This document shows positions 17,731 through 23,591 of a stretch of DNA of 23,664 nt, piece after piece. A program made the translations under genes and the position numbers. Numbering within the stretch: position 1 is the stretch's first letter; every line of letters starts with the position of its first letter. The stretch lies in contig NZ_CAKPTN010000007.1 of NCBI RefSeq assembly GCF_934190855.1, positions 1-23,664 of the forward strand. The letters run 5' to 3'. The notes below the pieces were generated by a model, which was given only the letters and a program-made list of their open reading frames with translations, did not search any database and had not been told where the DNA came from. The DNA comes from an uncultured Veillonella sp. (GTDB taxonomy: Bacteria > Bacillota > Negativicutes > Veillonellales > Veillonellaceae).

Positions 17731-18324
17731 ATGGATACTATGACTAAAAAATACATAGAAAATGTAAAAGTCAGTGATATACCGTGGCATCGGTTAACGA
17801 CCTCTTATGGACGGGGCACAGATTTTCCTAATCAATTTGATGTTTTATGGAAGATGGAAAGCATAGAAGCTGTTGATGCGGCTGGTGAAGAGCTAGCACT
17901 TAATATTGAGCATCAATCGACGTTGTGGCATGCTACACCATTTGCCATGATTTTCTTGCTTCGTATTTTTAAGAAAGCCCAGGAAGAGAGCGTTCATAAT
18001 GAGGTGGCTCAGTATTTGGCAGAACAATTGGTTGAGTTGTTTACTGTGATTGCTGACTGCATTCGAGATGGTCTTATGCTAGAGCATGCAGACCCCTTGC
18101 CGAACTTTGAGGATATGCTCAACGAAGAATACCTTTGGTCGGAAGAATATGATGAAGACGAAGATGTTCTTAGATATGAGGAAGAGGACGTATTCCCTGA
18201 TGATTTATTCTTTAGCTTCTATTACTACTCCCTGCAAGTGCTTTTACTAGCTATTCCGTTATTAGATAAATCTCATGAAGGAGAAGCTAATTTACTAGAC
18301 TTACTGACAGAGATAGAGTACTAA
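17731..18324 (+). CDS. HEAT-like immunity-family protein
   Basis: A 197-residue acidic, mostly helical protein. The opening IPWHRLTTSYGRGTDFPNQF and the later NIEHQSTLWHATPFAMIFLL match a widespread pattern (WxxLxxxYGxAxDxPxxL ... IxHQGTxYxATxxAxPFL) found in HEAT-repeat-like proteins that are common in polymorphic-toxin and immunity neighbourhoods. An acidic stretch (EEYDEDEDVLRYEEEDVFPD) precedes a final helix. Function is inferred as protein binding, possibly toxin neutralisation; no partner is visible. AAGGG precedes the ATG at 17731. The stop codon lies in a 19-bp tandem duplication. Confidence 0.75.
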   Translation: MDTMTKKYIENVKVSDIPWHRLTTSYGRGTDFPNQFDVLWKMESIEAVDAAGEELALNIEHQSTLWHATPFAMIFLLRIFKKAQEESVHNEVAQYLAEQLVELFTVIADCIRDGLMLEHADPLPNFEDMLNEEYLWSEEYDEDEDVLRYEEEDVFPDDLFFSFYYYSLQVLLLAIPLLDKSHEGEANLLDLLTEIEY

Positions 18325-18405
18325 ATAAGAGATAGAGTGCTAAATATTTAAGGGGATTACAGATTATTACATATCTACTGAGATTACAGATTACTAGTTA
18401 TCTAC
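18310..18405 (+). repeat. Two successive tandem duplications between array genes
   Basis: First, a 19-bp unit beginning GAGATAGAG occurs at 18310-18328 and 18329-18347 with two differences; the stop codon of the upstream gene (18322-18324) is inside the first copy. Second, a 24-bp unit beginning GATTACAGATTA and ending TATCTAC occurs at 18355-18378 and 18382-18405 with three differences. Both look like slippage products in non-coding DNA. Confidence 0.85.
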
Positions 18406-18419
18406 GGAGGGTTTAGACT

Positions 18420-18926
18420 ATGGGTTTGATTGCTAATTATAGTTGTTTAAGCGATGCAAATTTAAAAGAGCTTAAAGCTATGGGCTCAGAAGAGGAGGAA
18501 ATTCTTGAAAGCGTTGAAGAGTGGAATGACGACGATGAATTATTGCTCGATATCGATAAAATGTGGGATGTACTTCACTTTGTGCTAACTGGCGTAAGCA
18601 CTGACCATAAGGATGATAATAATCCTCTTAGTCAAGCTGTACTTGGCATAACCGCTGTTGAAGAACTATCGGATTATTTGGCGTATACTGAACATGATAA
18701 ATTAGCAGATATCGTGGCAGCTCTAGAGCAGTTTGATATGGAAGAAGCTCTTGAATCTTTTGATATGGCAGCCTGCAAAGAGGCAGAGTTATATCCAGAT
18801 ATTTGGGATTACGATGAGGAAGAGGAAGAAATCAAAGACGAACTTCTTCATGATTTCGAACAAATGAAACGCTTCTATAAACAAGTGCTAGACGCTAATG
18901 GGAACGTACTTGTATCAATTTGTTAA
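18420..18926 (+). CDS. DUF1877 (YfbM-like) protein
   Basis: A 168-residue very acidic protein that fits the DUF1877/YfbM family over its whole length. The N-terminus MGLIANYSCLSDANLKEL matches the usual MGMxxxYxxLSxxEL; LDIDKMWDVLHFVLTG is the family core; NPLSQAVLGIT and the late ELYPDIWDYDEEEEE with FYKQVLDANGNVLVSI complete it. The family is present in E. coli (yfbM) and many clusters of small orphan proteins but has no known activity. CGGAGGG upstream gives the start. It is followed 23 bases later by the DUF2695 gene. Confidence 0.85.
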   Translation: MGLIANYSCLSDANLKELKAMGSEEEEILESVEEWNDDDELLLDIDKMWDVLHFVLTGVSTDHKDDNNPLSQAVLGITAVEELSDYLAYTEHDKLADIVAALEQFDMEEALESFDMAACKEAELYPDIWDYDEEEEEIKDELLHDFEQMKRFYKQVLDANGNVLVSIC

Positions 18927-18949
18927 GTTTATAAAAGGAAATTATTATC

Positions 18950-19243
18950 ATGGATAAAGCGCGTAAAAAGGAATTATTAAAAGCTTATGCAGATAAGCAA
19001 AAGCAATCGTTTAAAGATAGTTTGCCAATGGACGAAGAGTTGTTTTGGAATCTCTTTGACTATGTAGACGAGAAGTTAGAGGCAAATGACGGTTGCGACC
19101 ATAGTCTGACTTTCACCAGAGAATTCTTGGAAAAACAAGAGGTAGATGTGGAAAGCGTACTAGATTGGATCGTCAACGAAGGTGGCGGCTGTGACTGCGA
19201 GGTTCTCTACAATGTGGAAGAACGTTTTGAGGAGTACGATTAA
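18950..19243 (+). CDS. DUF2695 protein, last gene of the array
   Basis: A 97-residue acidic protein. The C-terminal half fits DUF2695: CDHSLTFTREFLEKQEVDVE, then VLDWIVNEGGGCDCEVLYNV. Three conserved cysteines (in GCDHS and CDCEV) could bind a metal. The N-terminal helix is Lys-rich (MDKARKKELLKAYADKQKQS). No function is established for the family. It is the last of the nine same-strand genes, with a hairpin 60 bases downstream. Confidence 0.83.
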   Translation: MDKARKKELLKAYADKQKQSFKDSLPMDEELFWNLFDYVDEKLEANDGCDHSLTFTREFLEKQEVDVESVLDWIVNEGGGCDCEVLYNVEERFEEYD

Positions 19244-19272
19244 TAGTATTTTCTATAGTTAACTCCTTTTAT

Positions 19273-19341
19273 TTGCAGGTGTTATCGTAAAGGTATATAG
19301 TAAAGGCATGTGATGTAATTATTCACATGCCTATTTTCTTT
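19273..19341 (+). promoter_or_regulatory. Overlapping promoter and terminator-like hairpin before the ECF gene
   Basis: A 10-bp perfect stem AGGCATGTGA / TCACATGCCT (19304-19313, 19323-19332) followed by ATTTTCTTT looks like a terminator for the nine-gene array. However TTGCAG (19273-19278) and TATAGT (19296-19301), 17 bases apart, would start a transcript at about 19308, inside the stem. The hairpin may thus end the array, while the ECF gene starts within it. Confidence 0.55.
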
Positions 19342-19355
19342 ATAAGGAGGACGCT

Positions 19356-19853
19356 ATGCAACACGTTCAAACCCGCAGTACTACGTCCGCGTTAGTACTC
19401 ACAGCCGTATTGATTGCCCTCGCAACACTGTTTACCATGTACACGAAAATTCCAGTACCTGGCATTCGCGGCTATTTCAATGTTGGAGATGTCGTTATTA
19501 TGACATCAGCTCTATTATTAGGTCGAAAATACGGCGCCTATATTGGTGCTCTCGGCCCGGCGCTAGCTGATCTATTCCTCGGCTACGCAGTCTTTGTACC
19601 AATCACCTTTGTGGTGAAAGGCATTGAAGGCTATCTTGTCGGTACTGTTTATAACAATAAGACCACTACCTCTGCCTTAGCGGCAACTATCGTAGGTGGT
19701 ATTATTATCGTAGCCGGCTACTTCATCGCTGAATACTTCGTATTCGATCCAGGCGTAGCCATTGCTAGTATTTTGACTAACACCATTCAAGCCGTTATGA
19801 GCGTTATAATTAGCATGATTCTCTATGCTATCTTGCGCAAACGCCTTGGATAG
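19356..19853 (+). CDS. ECF transporter S component
   Basis: A 165-residue integral membrane substrate-binding subunit of an energy-coupling factor vitamin transporter. Five to six hydrophobic segments are visible. After the first helix come GIRGYFNVGDVVIMTSALLL, then a Gly-rich loop with GALGPALADLFLGYAVFVPI and FVVKGIEGYLVG, all typical of the riboflavin-type S-component family (PF07155-like). The substrate is not evident: there is no riboswitch upstream and no vitamin gene nearby. The energising EcfA/EcfT subunits must be encoded elsewhere. AAGGAGGA directly upstream supports the start. Confidence 0.88.
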   Translation: MQHVQTRSTTSALVLTAVLIALATLFTMYTKIPVPGIRGYFNVGDVVIMTSALLLGRKYGAYIGALGPALADLFLGYAVFVPITFVVKGIEGYLVGTVYNNKTTTSALAATIVGGIIIVAGYFIAEYFVFDPGVAIASILTNTIQAVMSVIISMILYAILRKRLG

Positions 19854-19857
19854 CAAA

Positions 19858-19886
19858 TTGACAGTCACTAGAATTCAGACTATACT
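19858..19886 (+). promoter_or_regulatory. Promoter of antitoxin RNA 1
   Basis: TTGACA (19858-19863), 17 bases, TATACT (19881-19886). A near-consensus promoter on the plus strand pointing at the 3' region of toxin 1, with no coding frame downstream. Confidence 0.8.
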
Positions 19887-19892
19887 ATAAGT

Positions 19893-20014
19893 ACAAAAGA
19901 GCCAGTTAACGTGTTCTAGGCGTTAGGCTCATCAAAGAAACATGAATTTGATAAACCTAACGTGTCTAAGTATTGCAGTACTTAGTCTTAAACGTTAGGT
20001 TTATCTTATTTTAT
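19893..20014 (+). ncRNA. Putative antisense antitoxin RNA 1
   Basis: A transcript from the near-consensus promoter would begin near 19893. It would end at a strong terminator: 13-bp stem GATAAACCTAACG / CGTTAGGTTTATC (19950-19962, 19993-20005) capped by a second stem CTAAGTA/TACTTAG and followed by TTATTTTAT. The roughly 120-base RNA is fully complementary to the 3' untranslated part of the toxin 1 mRNA but ends about 15 bases short of the toxin stop codon, like RatA at the 3' side of txpA. Its 5' hairpin (GAGCC...TAACG / CGTTA GGCTC) closely resembles the toxin mRNA leader. Confidence 0.72.
19896..19930 (-). terminator. Probable terminator of toxin 1 mRNA
   Basis: Read on the minus strand, GAGCCTAACG pairs with CGTTA(ACT)GGCTC across a nine-base loop, with a three-base bulge, and TTTTGT follows. 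This would end the toxin mRNA about 130 bases after its stop codon. Confidence 0.5.
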
Positions 20015-20028
20015 AATCAAATAACTGA

Positions 20029-20100
20029 TTATTTCTTAAGAATTAACACTACGAGGGTAGCGAATAAAATCATTAATGATAATGCTTCGTATACAGTCAT
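20029..20100 (-). CDS. Holin-like type I toxin 1 (23 residues)
   Basis: A 23-residue peptide, MTVYEALSLMIL then FATLVVLILKK, with an N-terminal YEALSLM motif, one membrane-spanning stretch and a Lys-Lys end. This is the pattern of the putative holin-like toxin family (Hol_Tox), the small membrane peptides of type I toxin-antitoxin systems. A perfect Shine-Dalgarno GGGAGGTGA (plus-strand 20105-20113) precedes the ATG. The promoter is probably TATACT at 20164-20169 (minus) with a weak -35, placing the mRNA start near 20157. The 57-base leader can pair with the mRNA 3' end. An antisense RNA is transcribed from the other strand. Confidence 0.85.
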   Translation of the reverse strand: MTVYEALSLMILFATLVVLILKK

Positions 20101-20171
20101 AATGTCACCTCCCTCGAAAAGACGGAGATGAACCTAACTCACGTTAATGGCTCTTTCGTTATTAGTATAAA

Positions 20172-20206
20172 AATAGGAGGCAGGTTATTATAACATGCCT
20201 CCTATT
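20172..20206 (-). terminator. Minus-strand terminator, probably for toxin 2 mRNA
   Basis: An 11-bp perfect inverted repeat (AATAGGAGGCA at 20172-20182, TGCCTCCTATT at 20196-20206). On the minus strand it runs into TTTTTAT; on the plus strand no T tract follows. It would end the toxin 2 mRNA at about 335 bases, so that mRNA includes the whole complement of antitoxin RNA 2. It lies directly upstream of the toxin 1 -10 element. Confidence 0.75.
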
Positions 20207-20215
20207 AATCATAAT

Positions 20216-20244
20216 TTGACGATATATGGTATTCAACCTATAAT
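20216..20244 (+). promoter_or_regulatory. Promoter of antitoxin RNA 2
   Basis: TTGACG (20216-20221), 17 bases, TATAAT (20239-20244), again on the plus strand facing a toxin gene and with no coding frame behind it. Confidence 0.8.
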
Positions 20245-20250
20245 ATGAGT

Positions 20251-20327
20251 AGATAGCCGAGCGAGTAGAGACGTCAGGCTCATCTCAAAAAACTGAAAAA
20301 ATCAGGAAATGGCCTTTTCGTTTTATC
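20251..20327 (+). ncRNA. Putative antisense antitoxin RNA 2
   Basis: Transcription would begin near 20251. The 5' end ATAGCCGAGCGAG resembles the toxin 2 leader (GTAGCCGACGAG). The end is uncertain: a small CTGA/TCAG stem (20293-20305) is followed by T-rich CCTTTTCGTTTTATC up to about 20327, but a hairpin over the toxin stop codon (TATTTGCTTT / AAAGCAAATA, near 20352-20375) could also be the 3' end. As with RNA 1, pairing would be mainly with the toxin 3' untranslated region. Confidence 0.6.
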
Positions 20328-20350
20328 TAGCTACGAGCTGTAACGAAGGG

Positions 20351-20452
20351 CTATTTGCTTTTTGTAAAGCAAATAAGGGCAATAAGTGACCCGAATGAAA
20401 TGAGAATTGTCAGAATATCTATGACAATTGATAAAATTTCAAAATCACTCAT
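20351..20452 (-). CDS. Holin-like type I toxin 2 (33 residues)
   Basis: A 33-residue peptide starting MSDFEILSIVIDIL and ending IALICFTKSK: a short polar start, one long hydrophobic helix and a basic end, as in small holin-like or TxpA/BsrG-like type I toxins. GGGGGTGA (plus-strand 20457-20464) is a strong Shine-Dalgarno for the ATG at 20452; a longer upstream frame to 20542 lacks one. The promoter on the minus strand is TTGTAT (20530-20535), 17 bases, TATAAT (20507-20512), with mRNA start near 20500. It is not similar enough to toxin 1 to be a recent copy but has the same gene layout. Confidence 0.78.
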   Translation of the reverse strand: MSDFEILSIVIDILTILISFGSLIALICFTKSK

Positions 20453-20506
20453 AGTTTCACCCCCTTCTAAAAAGAAGAGAGGCCCAACCTCGTCGGCTAC
20501 ATTATT

Positions 20507-20535
20507 ATTATAATGCGAACTAATATGCGATACAA
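20507..20535 (-). promoter_or_regulatory. Promoter of toxin 2
   Basis: On the minus strand TTGTAT and TATAAT are separated by exactly 17 bases. The predicted mRNA begins GTAGCCGACGAG, the segment echoed at the 5' end of antitoxin RNA 2. Confidence 0.75.
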
Positions 20536-20607
20536 TAAGCATTGATTAATAGAGATATAACTATTTTATAGTGTGGTTATAATATTTTAGTGGAATAAAG
20601 TTTTATA

Positions 20608-20616
20608 TGGTATAAT
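20608..20616 (+). promoter_or_regulatory. Extended -10 promoter of the PhnA gene
   Basis: TGGTATAAT at 20608-20616 is an extended -10 element; no good -35 is seen. AAAGGAG follows 21 bases later before the ATG at 20650. Confidence 0.55.
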
Positions 20617-20649
20617 ACTTTCATTATGTAGTGAGAAAAGGAGATCTAA

Positions 20650-20994
20650 ATGGCAAATTTACCTAACTGCCCTAAGTGTGGCGACGAGTACACATACGAA
20701 GACGGTCATATGTTTATCTGCCCTATGTGTGGCAATGAATGGACAGCAGCTGACGCACAAGCTGCAGCTGAAGCAGGTATCATTCGCGATGCTAACGGCA
20801 ACGAGCTAGCTGATGGCGATACAGTTGTTGTTGTAAAAGACCTCAAAGTAAAAGGCGCGGGCGTATTGAAACAAGGTACGCGCGTTAAAAACATTCGCCT
20901 CATCACGGATGCTAGCGATGGCCACGATATCGATTGTAAAATCGATGGATTCGGTGCAATGGCATTGAAATCTGAAATGGTTAAAAAAATCTAA
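20650..20994 (+). CDS. phnA: PhnA/YjdM zinc-ribbon protein
   Basis: A 114-residue cytosolic protein. The N-terminus carries a zinc ribbon with CPKC (Cys7, Cys10) and CPMC (Cys24, Cys27) followed by GNEW. The C-terminal PhnA domain contains [20 protein letters not shown], then [20 protein letters not shown] and a closing [19 protein letters not shown]. Despite the historical name it is not needed for phosphonate use in E. coli, and its role is unknown. AAGGAG lies just upstream. It has its own promoter and terminator. Confidence 0.95.
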   Translation: MANLPNCPKCGDEYTYEDGHMFICPMCGNEWTAADAQAAAEAGIIRDANGNELADGDTVVVVKDLKVKGAGVLKQGTRVKNIRLITDASDGHDIDCKIDGFGAMALKSEMVKKI

Positions 20995-21001
20995 TAAAAG
21001 G

Positions 21002-21034
21002 AATCCCTATCGATATATTCGGTAGGGATTTTTT
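21002..21034 (+). terminator. Intrinsic terminator after phnA
   Basis: 12-bp stem (21002-21013 with 21019-21030, one G-T pair) with core AATCCCTA / TAGGGATT, loop TATAT, followed by a T6 tract. Confidence 0.88.
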
Positions 21035-21101
21035 CATGTCATAAATGGTATAATCAACGTAGAATGCGTGTAGTGTGAGAGTATTTAGACGAGAGGAAAT
21101 T

Positions 21102-21497
21102 ATGGTAAAACGTGTTGTGTTACTGGCTGTATTGGCATCTATGATGGGAACTGTTAGTTCTTTAGCGGCGGATTTAAGGCCCACAGATAAGCGTACCTAT
21201 GAATTACAGCAACAAATCTCTTATAATGTCATCATTCCTAGTGAGGCTTTTAAAACGGGTGCTGACGGCACCTTGATTGTTCCCGTGGAGATTAAGACCG
21301 ATGATAAGGGCAATATCGTGGCTGTTGAAGCAGGGCCTAATAATTGGAAATTAGATCGAGAGGCTTACCCTATCTTTGAAGAGGCTGCCAAAGAGGCGGC
21401 TTGGAACGCAAAGCATGTCGATACGGAGGAAGAGTTGGTAATAACGATTCCGGTTAGTATTGTTATGTTATCCGGAGATAAGCCTAAGAAAAAATAA
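21102..21497 (+). CDS. Exported TonB-C-like periplasmic protein
   Basis: A 131-residue protein with a clear signal peptide (VVLLAVLASMMGTVSSLAA, cleavage likely after LAA). The mature part has DGTLIVPVEIKTDDKGNIVA, then LDREAYPIFEEAAKEAAWNA and a last strand ELVITIPVSIVM. This strand-strand-helix-strand order with a GxxxVxV start is like the C-terminal domain of TonB, but there is no N-terminal anchor helix or proline-rich linker, so it would be a free periplasmic domain. The ATG at 21102 has GAGAGG upstream; an in-frame start at 21075 is rejected. The next gene begins 10 bases after its stop. Confidence 0.75.
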   Translation: MVKRVVLLAVLASMMGTVSSLAADLRPTDKRTYELQQQISYNVIIPSEAFKTGADGTLIVPVEIKTDDKGNIVAVEAGPNNWKLDREAYPIFEEAAKEAAWNAKHVDTEEELVITIPVSIVMLSGDKPKKK

Positions 21498-21507
21498 AGG
21501 AGCATTT

Positions 21508-22026
21508 ATGGAGTCTACAAAAGATTTAGAGAAATATACTTACGACCTACTGGCGGAGCGAGGCGTTACGTTAGAGGATATTGCAGAGCTCGTTTTATAC
21601 GTTCAAAAACCATACATGCCGAATTTAAAGATTGAAGAATGCCGTGAACATGTGGCGTCTGTACTTTCAAAACGAGAAGTACACAATGCGATTATTACAG
21701 GCATCGAGCTAGACAAGTTGACGGAACAAAATAAATTATCTCAGCCGTTGCAACGCATCGTGGCTAATGATGAAAGCCTCTATGGTATCGATGAAATCTT
21801 GGCGTTTTCCATCGTTAATCTATATGGTTCTATTGGTTTTACAAACTATGGCTATTTAGACAAGGTAAAACCGGGTATTATCAAAAAGCTAGACAGTGAA
21901 GAGGGTGGTCGCTGTAATACATTCCTCGATGATTTAGTAGGTGCTGTGGCAGCGGCTGCAGCAGGGAAATTGGCGCATAATGAACCTCATCGGGTACACC
22001 ATGCATTGGCTGAAGAAAAAGCATAA
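21508..22026 (+). CDS. pgpA: Phosphatidylglycerophosphatase A family protein (YutG-like)
   Basis: A 172-residue protein of the PgpA family in its Bacillota (YutG) form. The N-terminal half is a helical region with RGVTLEDIAELVLYVQKPYM and KREVHNAIITGIELD; the core is LYGIDEILAFSIVNLYGSIG, FTNYGYLDKVKPGII, then CNTFLDDLVGAVAAAAAGKL and AH. Classical PgpA dephosphorylates phosphatidylglycerophosphate to phosphatidylglycerol; the YutG form lacks clear membrane helices, so its exact substrate is less certain. AAGGAG at 21497-21502 sets the start. It begins 10 bases after the TonB-C-like gene and is probably co-transcribed with it. Confidence 0.88.
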   Translation: MESTKDLEKYTYDLLAERGVTLEDIAELVLYVQKPYMPNLKIEECREHVASVLSKREVHNAIITGIELDKLTEQNKLSQPLQRIVANDESLYGIDEILAFSIVNLYGSIGFTNYGYLDKVKPGIIKKLDSEEGGRCNTFLDDLVGAVAAAAAGKLAHNEPHRVHHALAEEKA

Positions 22027-22119
22027 ATTCTTGCTATTGATGTTATCTAAAATTAAGAGTATAACTAGTAGTGTAGTGAATATTAATGTATTCTTTGTAG
22101 ACTATATACAGGAGGAACT

Positions 22120-22659
22120 ATGCAAAAGGTTCTAGTTGTTATCGATATGCAAAAAGATTTCGTAGATGGCGCCCTTGGTTCAACGCAAGCGCAGTTGATC
22201 GTAGATAATGTGCGCAAGAAAATTGAAAGTTTTGATGGGCCTATCATCTTTACTCGTGATACACATGATACTAATTATCTTGAAAGCCAAGAGGGTAAGT
22301 TCTTACCTGTTACGCATTGTGTTAAGAATACAGAAGGCTGGCATATTGTAAAAGGTTTAATTGAGGCCGCAGAAGGTCGTCCTATCATGAGCCCTGTATC
22401 CTTCGTAGATAAGCCAAATTTTGGATCCCTTGAACTATTATCTCGTTTGGAAGGGATGAACTCGGTCAACCCTATTGAGTCAATTACGCTCGTTGGTTTA
22501 TGTACAGATATTTGTGTTGTTTCTAATGCTATTATATTGAAAGCTGGTTTACCAGAAATCCCTGTTTATGTAGATTCTAGCTGCTGTGCTGGCGTTACAG
22601 AAGAGTCTCACCAAGCGGCGTTAACAACGATGAAAATGTGCCAATGTATCGTTGAATAA
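22120..22659 (+). CDS. Isochorismatase-family cysteine hydrolase, nicotinamidase-like
   Basis: A 179-residue cytosolic hydrolase. The catalytic triad of the family is visible: Asp9 in VVIDMQKDFVDG, a Lys in SFVDKPNFGS, and the nucleophile Cys in LVGLCTDICVVSNA. A metal site like that of nicotinamidases is suggested by RDTHDTNY and THCVKNTEGW. The most likely reaction is nicotinamide to nicotinate in NAD salvage, which would fit with the NMN-type phosphatase at 9695; other amidases of this family cannot be excluded. AGGAGG lies just before the ATG. A 93-base gap separates it from pgpA. Confidence 0.85.
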   Translation: MQKVLVVIDMQKDFVDGALGSTQAQLIVDNVRKKIESFDGPIIFTRDTHDTNYLESQEGKFLPVTHCVKNTEGWHIVKGLIEAAEGRPIMSPVSFVDKPNFGSLELLSRLEGMNSVNPIESITLVGLCTDICVVSNAIILKAGLPEIPVYVDSSCCAGVTEESHQAALTTMKMCQCIVE

Positions 22660-22678
22660 TTACCTTATTATTGAACCC

Positions 22679-22709
22679 AAAGGCTATAGGAAATCCTATA
22701 GCCTTTTTC
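22679..22709 (+). terminator. Intrinsic terminator after the hydrolase gene
   Basis: 12-bp stem AAAGGCTATAGG / CCTATAGCCTTT (22679-22690, 22695-22706), tetraloop, then a short T run. The stem core resembles that of the terminator after the pectate lyase gene. Confidence 0.88.
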
Positions 22710-22723
22710 TATGGGAAAATACA

Positions 22724-22777
22724 TTGACGATTTTCTATATAGTGTGTACAATAAAAAAAGAATGATAATTTATATCA
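22724..22777 (+). promoter_or_regulatory. sodA promoter with Fur-family-like operator
   Basis: TTGACG (22724-22729), 17 bases, TACAAT (22747-22752), start near 22759. Immediately after comes TGATAATTTATATCA (22763-22777), an inverted repeat (TGATA / TATCA) matching the Fur consensus TGATAATNATTATCA at 12 of 14 defined positions. The position just past the start suits a repressor. In the remaining leader GAACGATA / TATCGTTC (22820-22827, 22840-22847) forms an 8-bp hairpin of unknown purpose. Confidence 0.6.
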
Positions 22778-22874
22778 ATAATAAATAACCGATGCAGGTG
22801 CATCGAAACGCTTTCACCAGAACGATACGTACTGATACATATCGTTCCATGCCCTAAATTTAAGGAGGACTATT

Positions 22875-23504
22875 ATGAAACCTTTCGAACTCGCACCATT
22901 ACCATATGCTTATGATTATCTTGAGCCTGTTATCGACACAGAAACAATGAAATTGCATCATGACAAGCACCATCAAGCGTATGTTAATAATTTAAACGCT
23001 GCTATCGCGAAATACCCTGATCTTGCTTATGGCTGTGTAGACTGCATTCTCGGCGATATCGCTAATGTGCCAGAGGACATCCGTCAAGCTGTTATCAATA
23101 ACGGCGGCGGTCACAAGAACCACACTATGTTCTGGGAAATTATGACAAAACCAGACACTTCCAAATTGCAAGGTCCTTTAAAAGAGGCTATCGACGCTGA
23201 ACTTGGTGGCTATGACGCTTTTGTTGAAAGCTTCTCCGCGGCGGCAGCAACACGCTTTGGCTCTGGTTGGGCTTGGCTTGTAGTGAATAAAGAAGGTAAT
23301 CTTGAAGTTACATCCTCTGCAAACCAAGATAACCCTCTATTAGAAGGTAAAAAAGCCATTCTATGCTTAGACGTTTGGGAACATGCATACTACTTGCACT
23401 ACCAAAACCGTCGCCCAGACTATATCAAGGAATTCTTCCGCGTCATTAACTGGGATAAAGTTTCTGAAAACTACGAAAAAGCATTGAAACCACATCACGA
23501 TTAA
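22875..23504 (+). CDS. sodA: Superoxide dismutase, Mn/Fe family
   Basis: A 209-residue cytosolic superoxide dismutase. Metal ligands are His28 in [14 protein letters not shown], the His in KNHTMFW, and the Asp and His of [14 protein letters not shown]. The Gly in NNGGGHKNH and the Gln in SANQDNPL are the residues typical of Mn-type enzymes, while Fe-type enzymes usually have Gln/Ala there; a cambialistic enzyme remains possible. It removes superoxide and pairs with the catalase in this window. AAGGAGG precedes the ATG. The stop codon TAA is followed in the same frame by 39 sense codons containing a hexanucleotide repeat. There is no signal peptide and no visible terminator before the window end. 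Confidence 0.97.
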   Translation: MKPFELAPLPYAYDYLEPVIDTETMKLHHDKHHQAYVNNLNAAIAKYPDLAYGCVDCILGDIANVPEDIRQAVINNGGGHKNHTMFWEIMTKPDTSKLQGPLKEAIDAELGGYDAFVESFSAAAATRFGSGWAWLVVNKEGNLEVTSSANQDNPLLEGKKAILCLDVWEHAYYLHYQNRRPDYIKEFFRVINWDKVSENYEKALKPHHD

Positions 23505-23519
23505 GTGATACGCTTGTCA

Positions 23520-23591
23520 GAAACAGAAACAGAAACAGAAACAGAAACAGAAACAGAAACAGAAACAGAAACAGAAACAGAAACAGAAACA
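23520..23591 (+). repeat. Hexanucleotide microsatellite (GAAACA) x12
   Basis: Twelve perfect copies of GAAACA, starting 16 bases after the sodA stop codon. In the sodA frame they would encode twelve Glu-Thr pairs, preceded by five codons (GTG ATA CGC TTG TCA) and followed by GFKLGIEEAN and a stop at 23622-23624. No ribosome binding site precedes the GTG. A pure repeat of this length is expected to be unstable in copy number. Confidence 0.95.

Noticed and set aside
22791..22860. sodA leader as a metal riboswitch
   Set aside because: An 8-bp hairpin is present but I could not match it to the known manganese riboswitch core or another known class.
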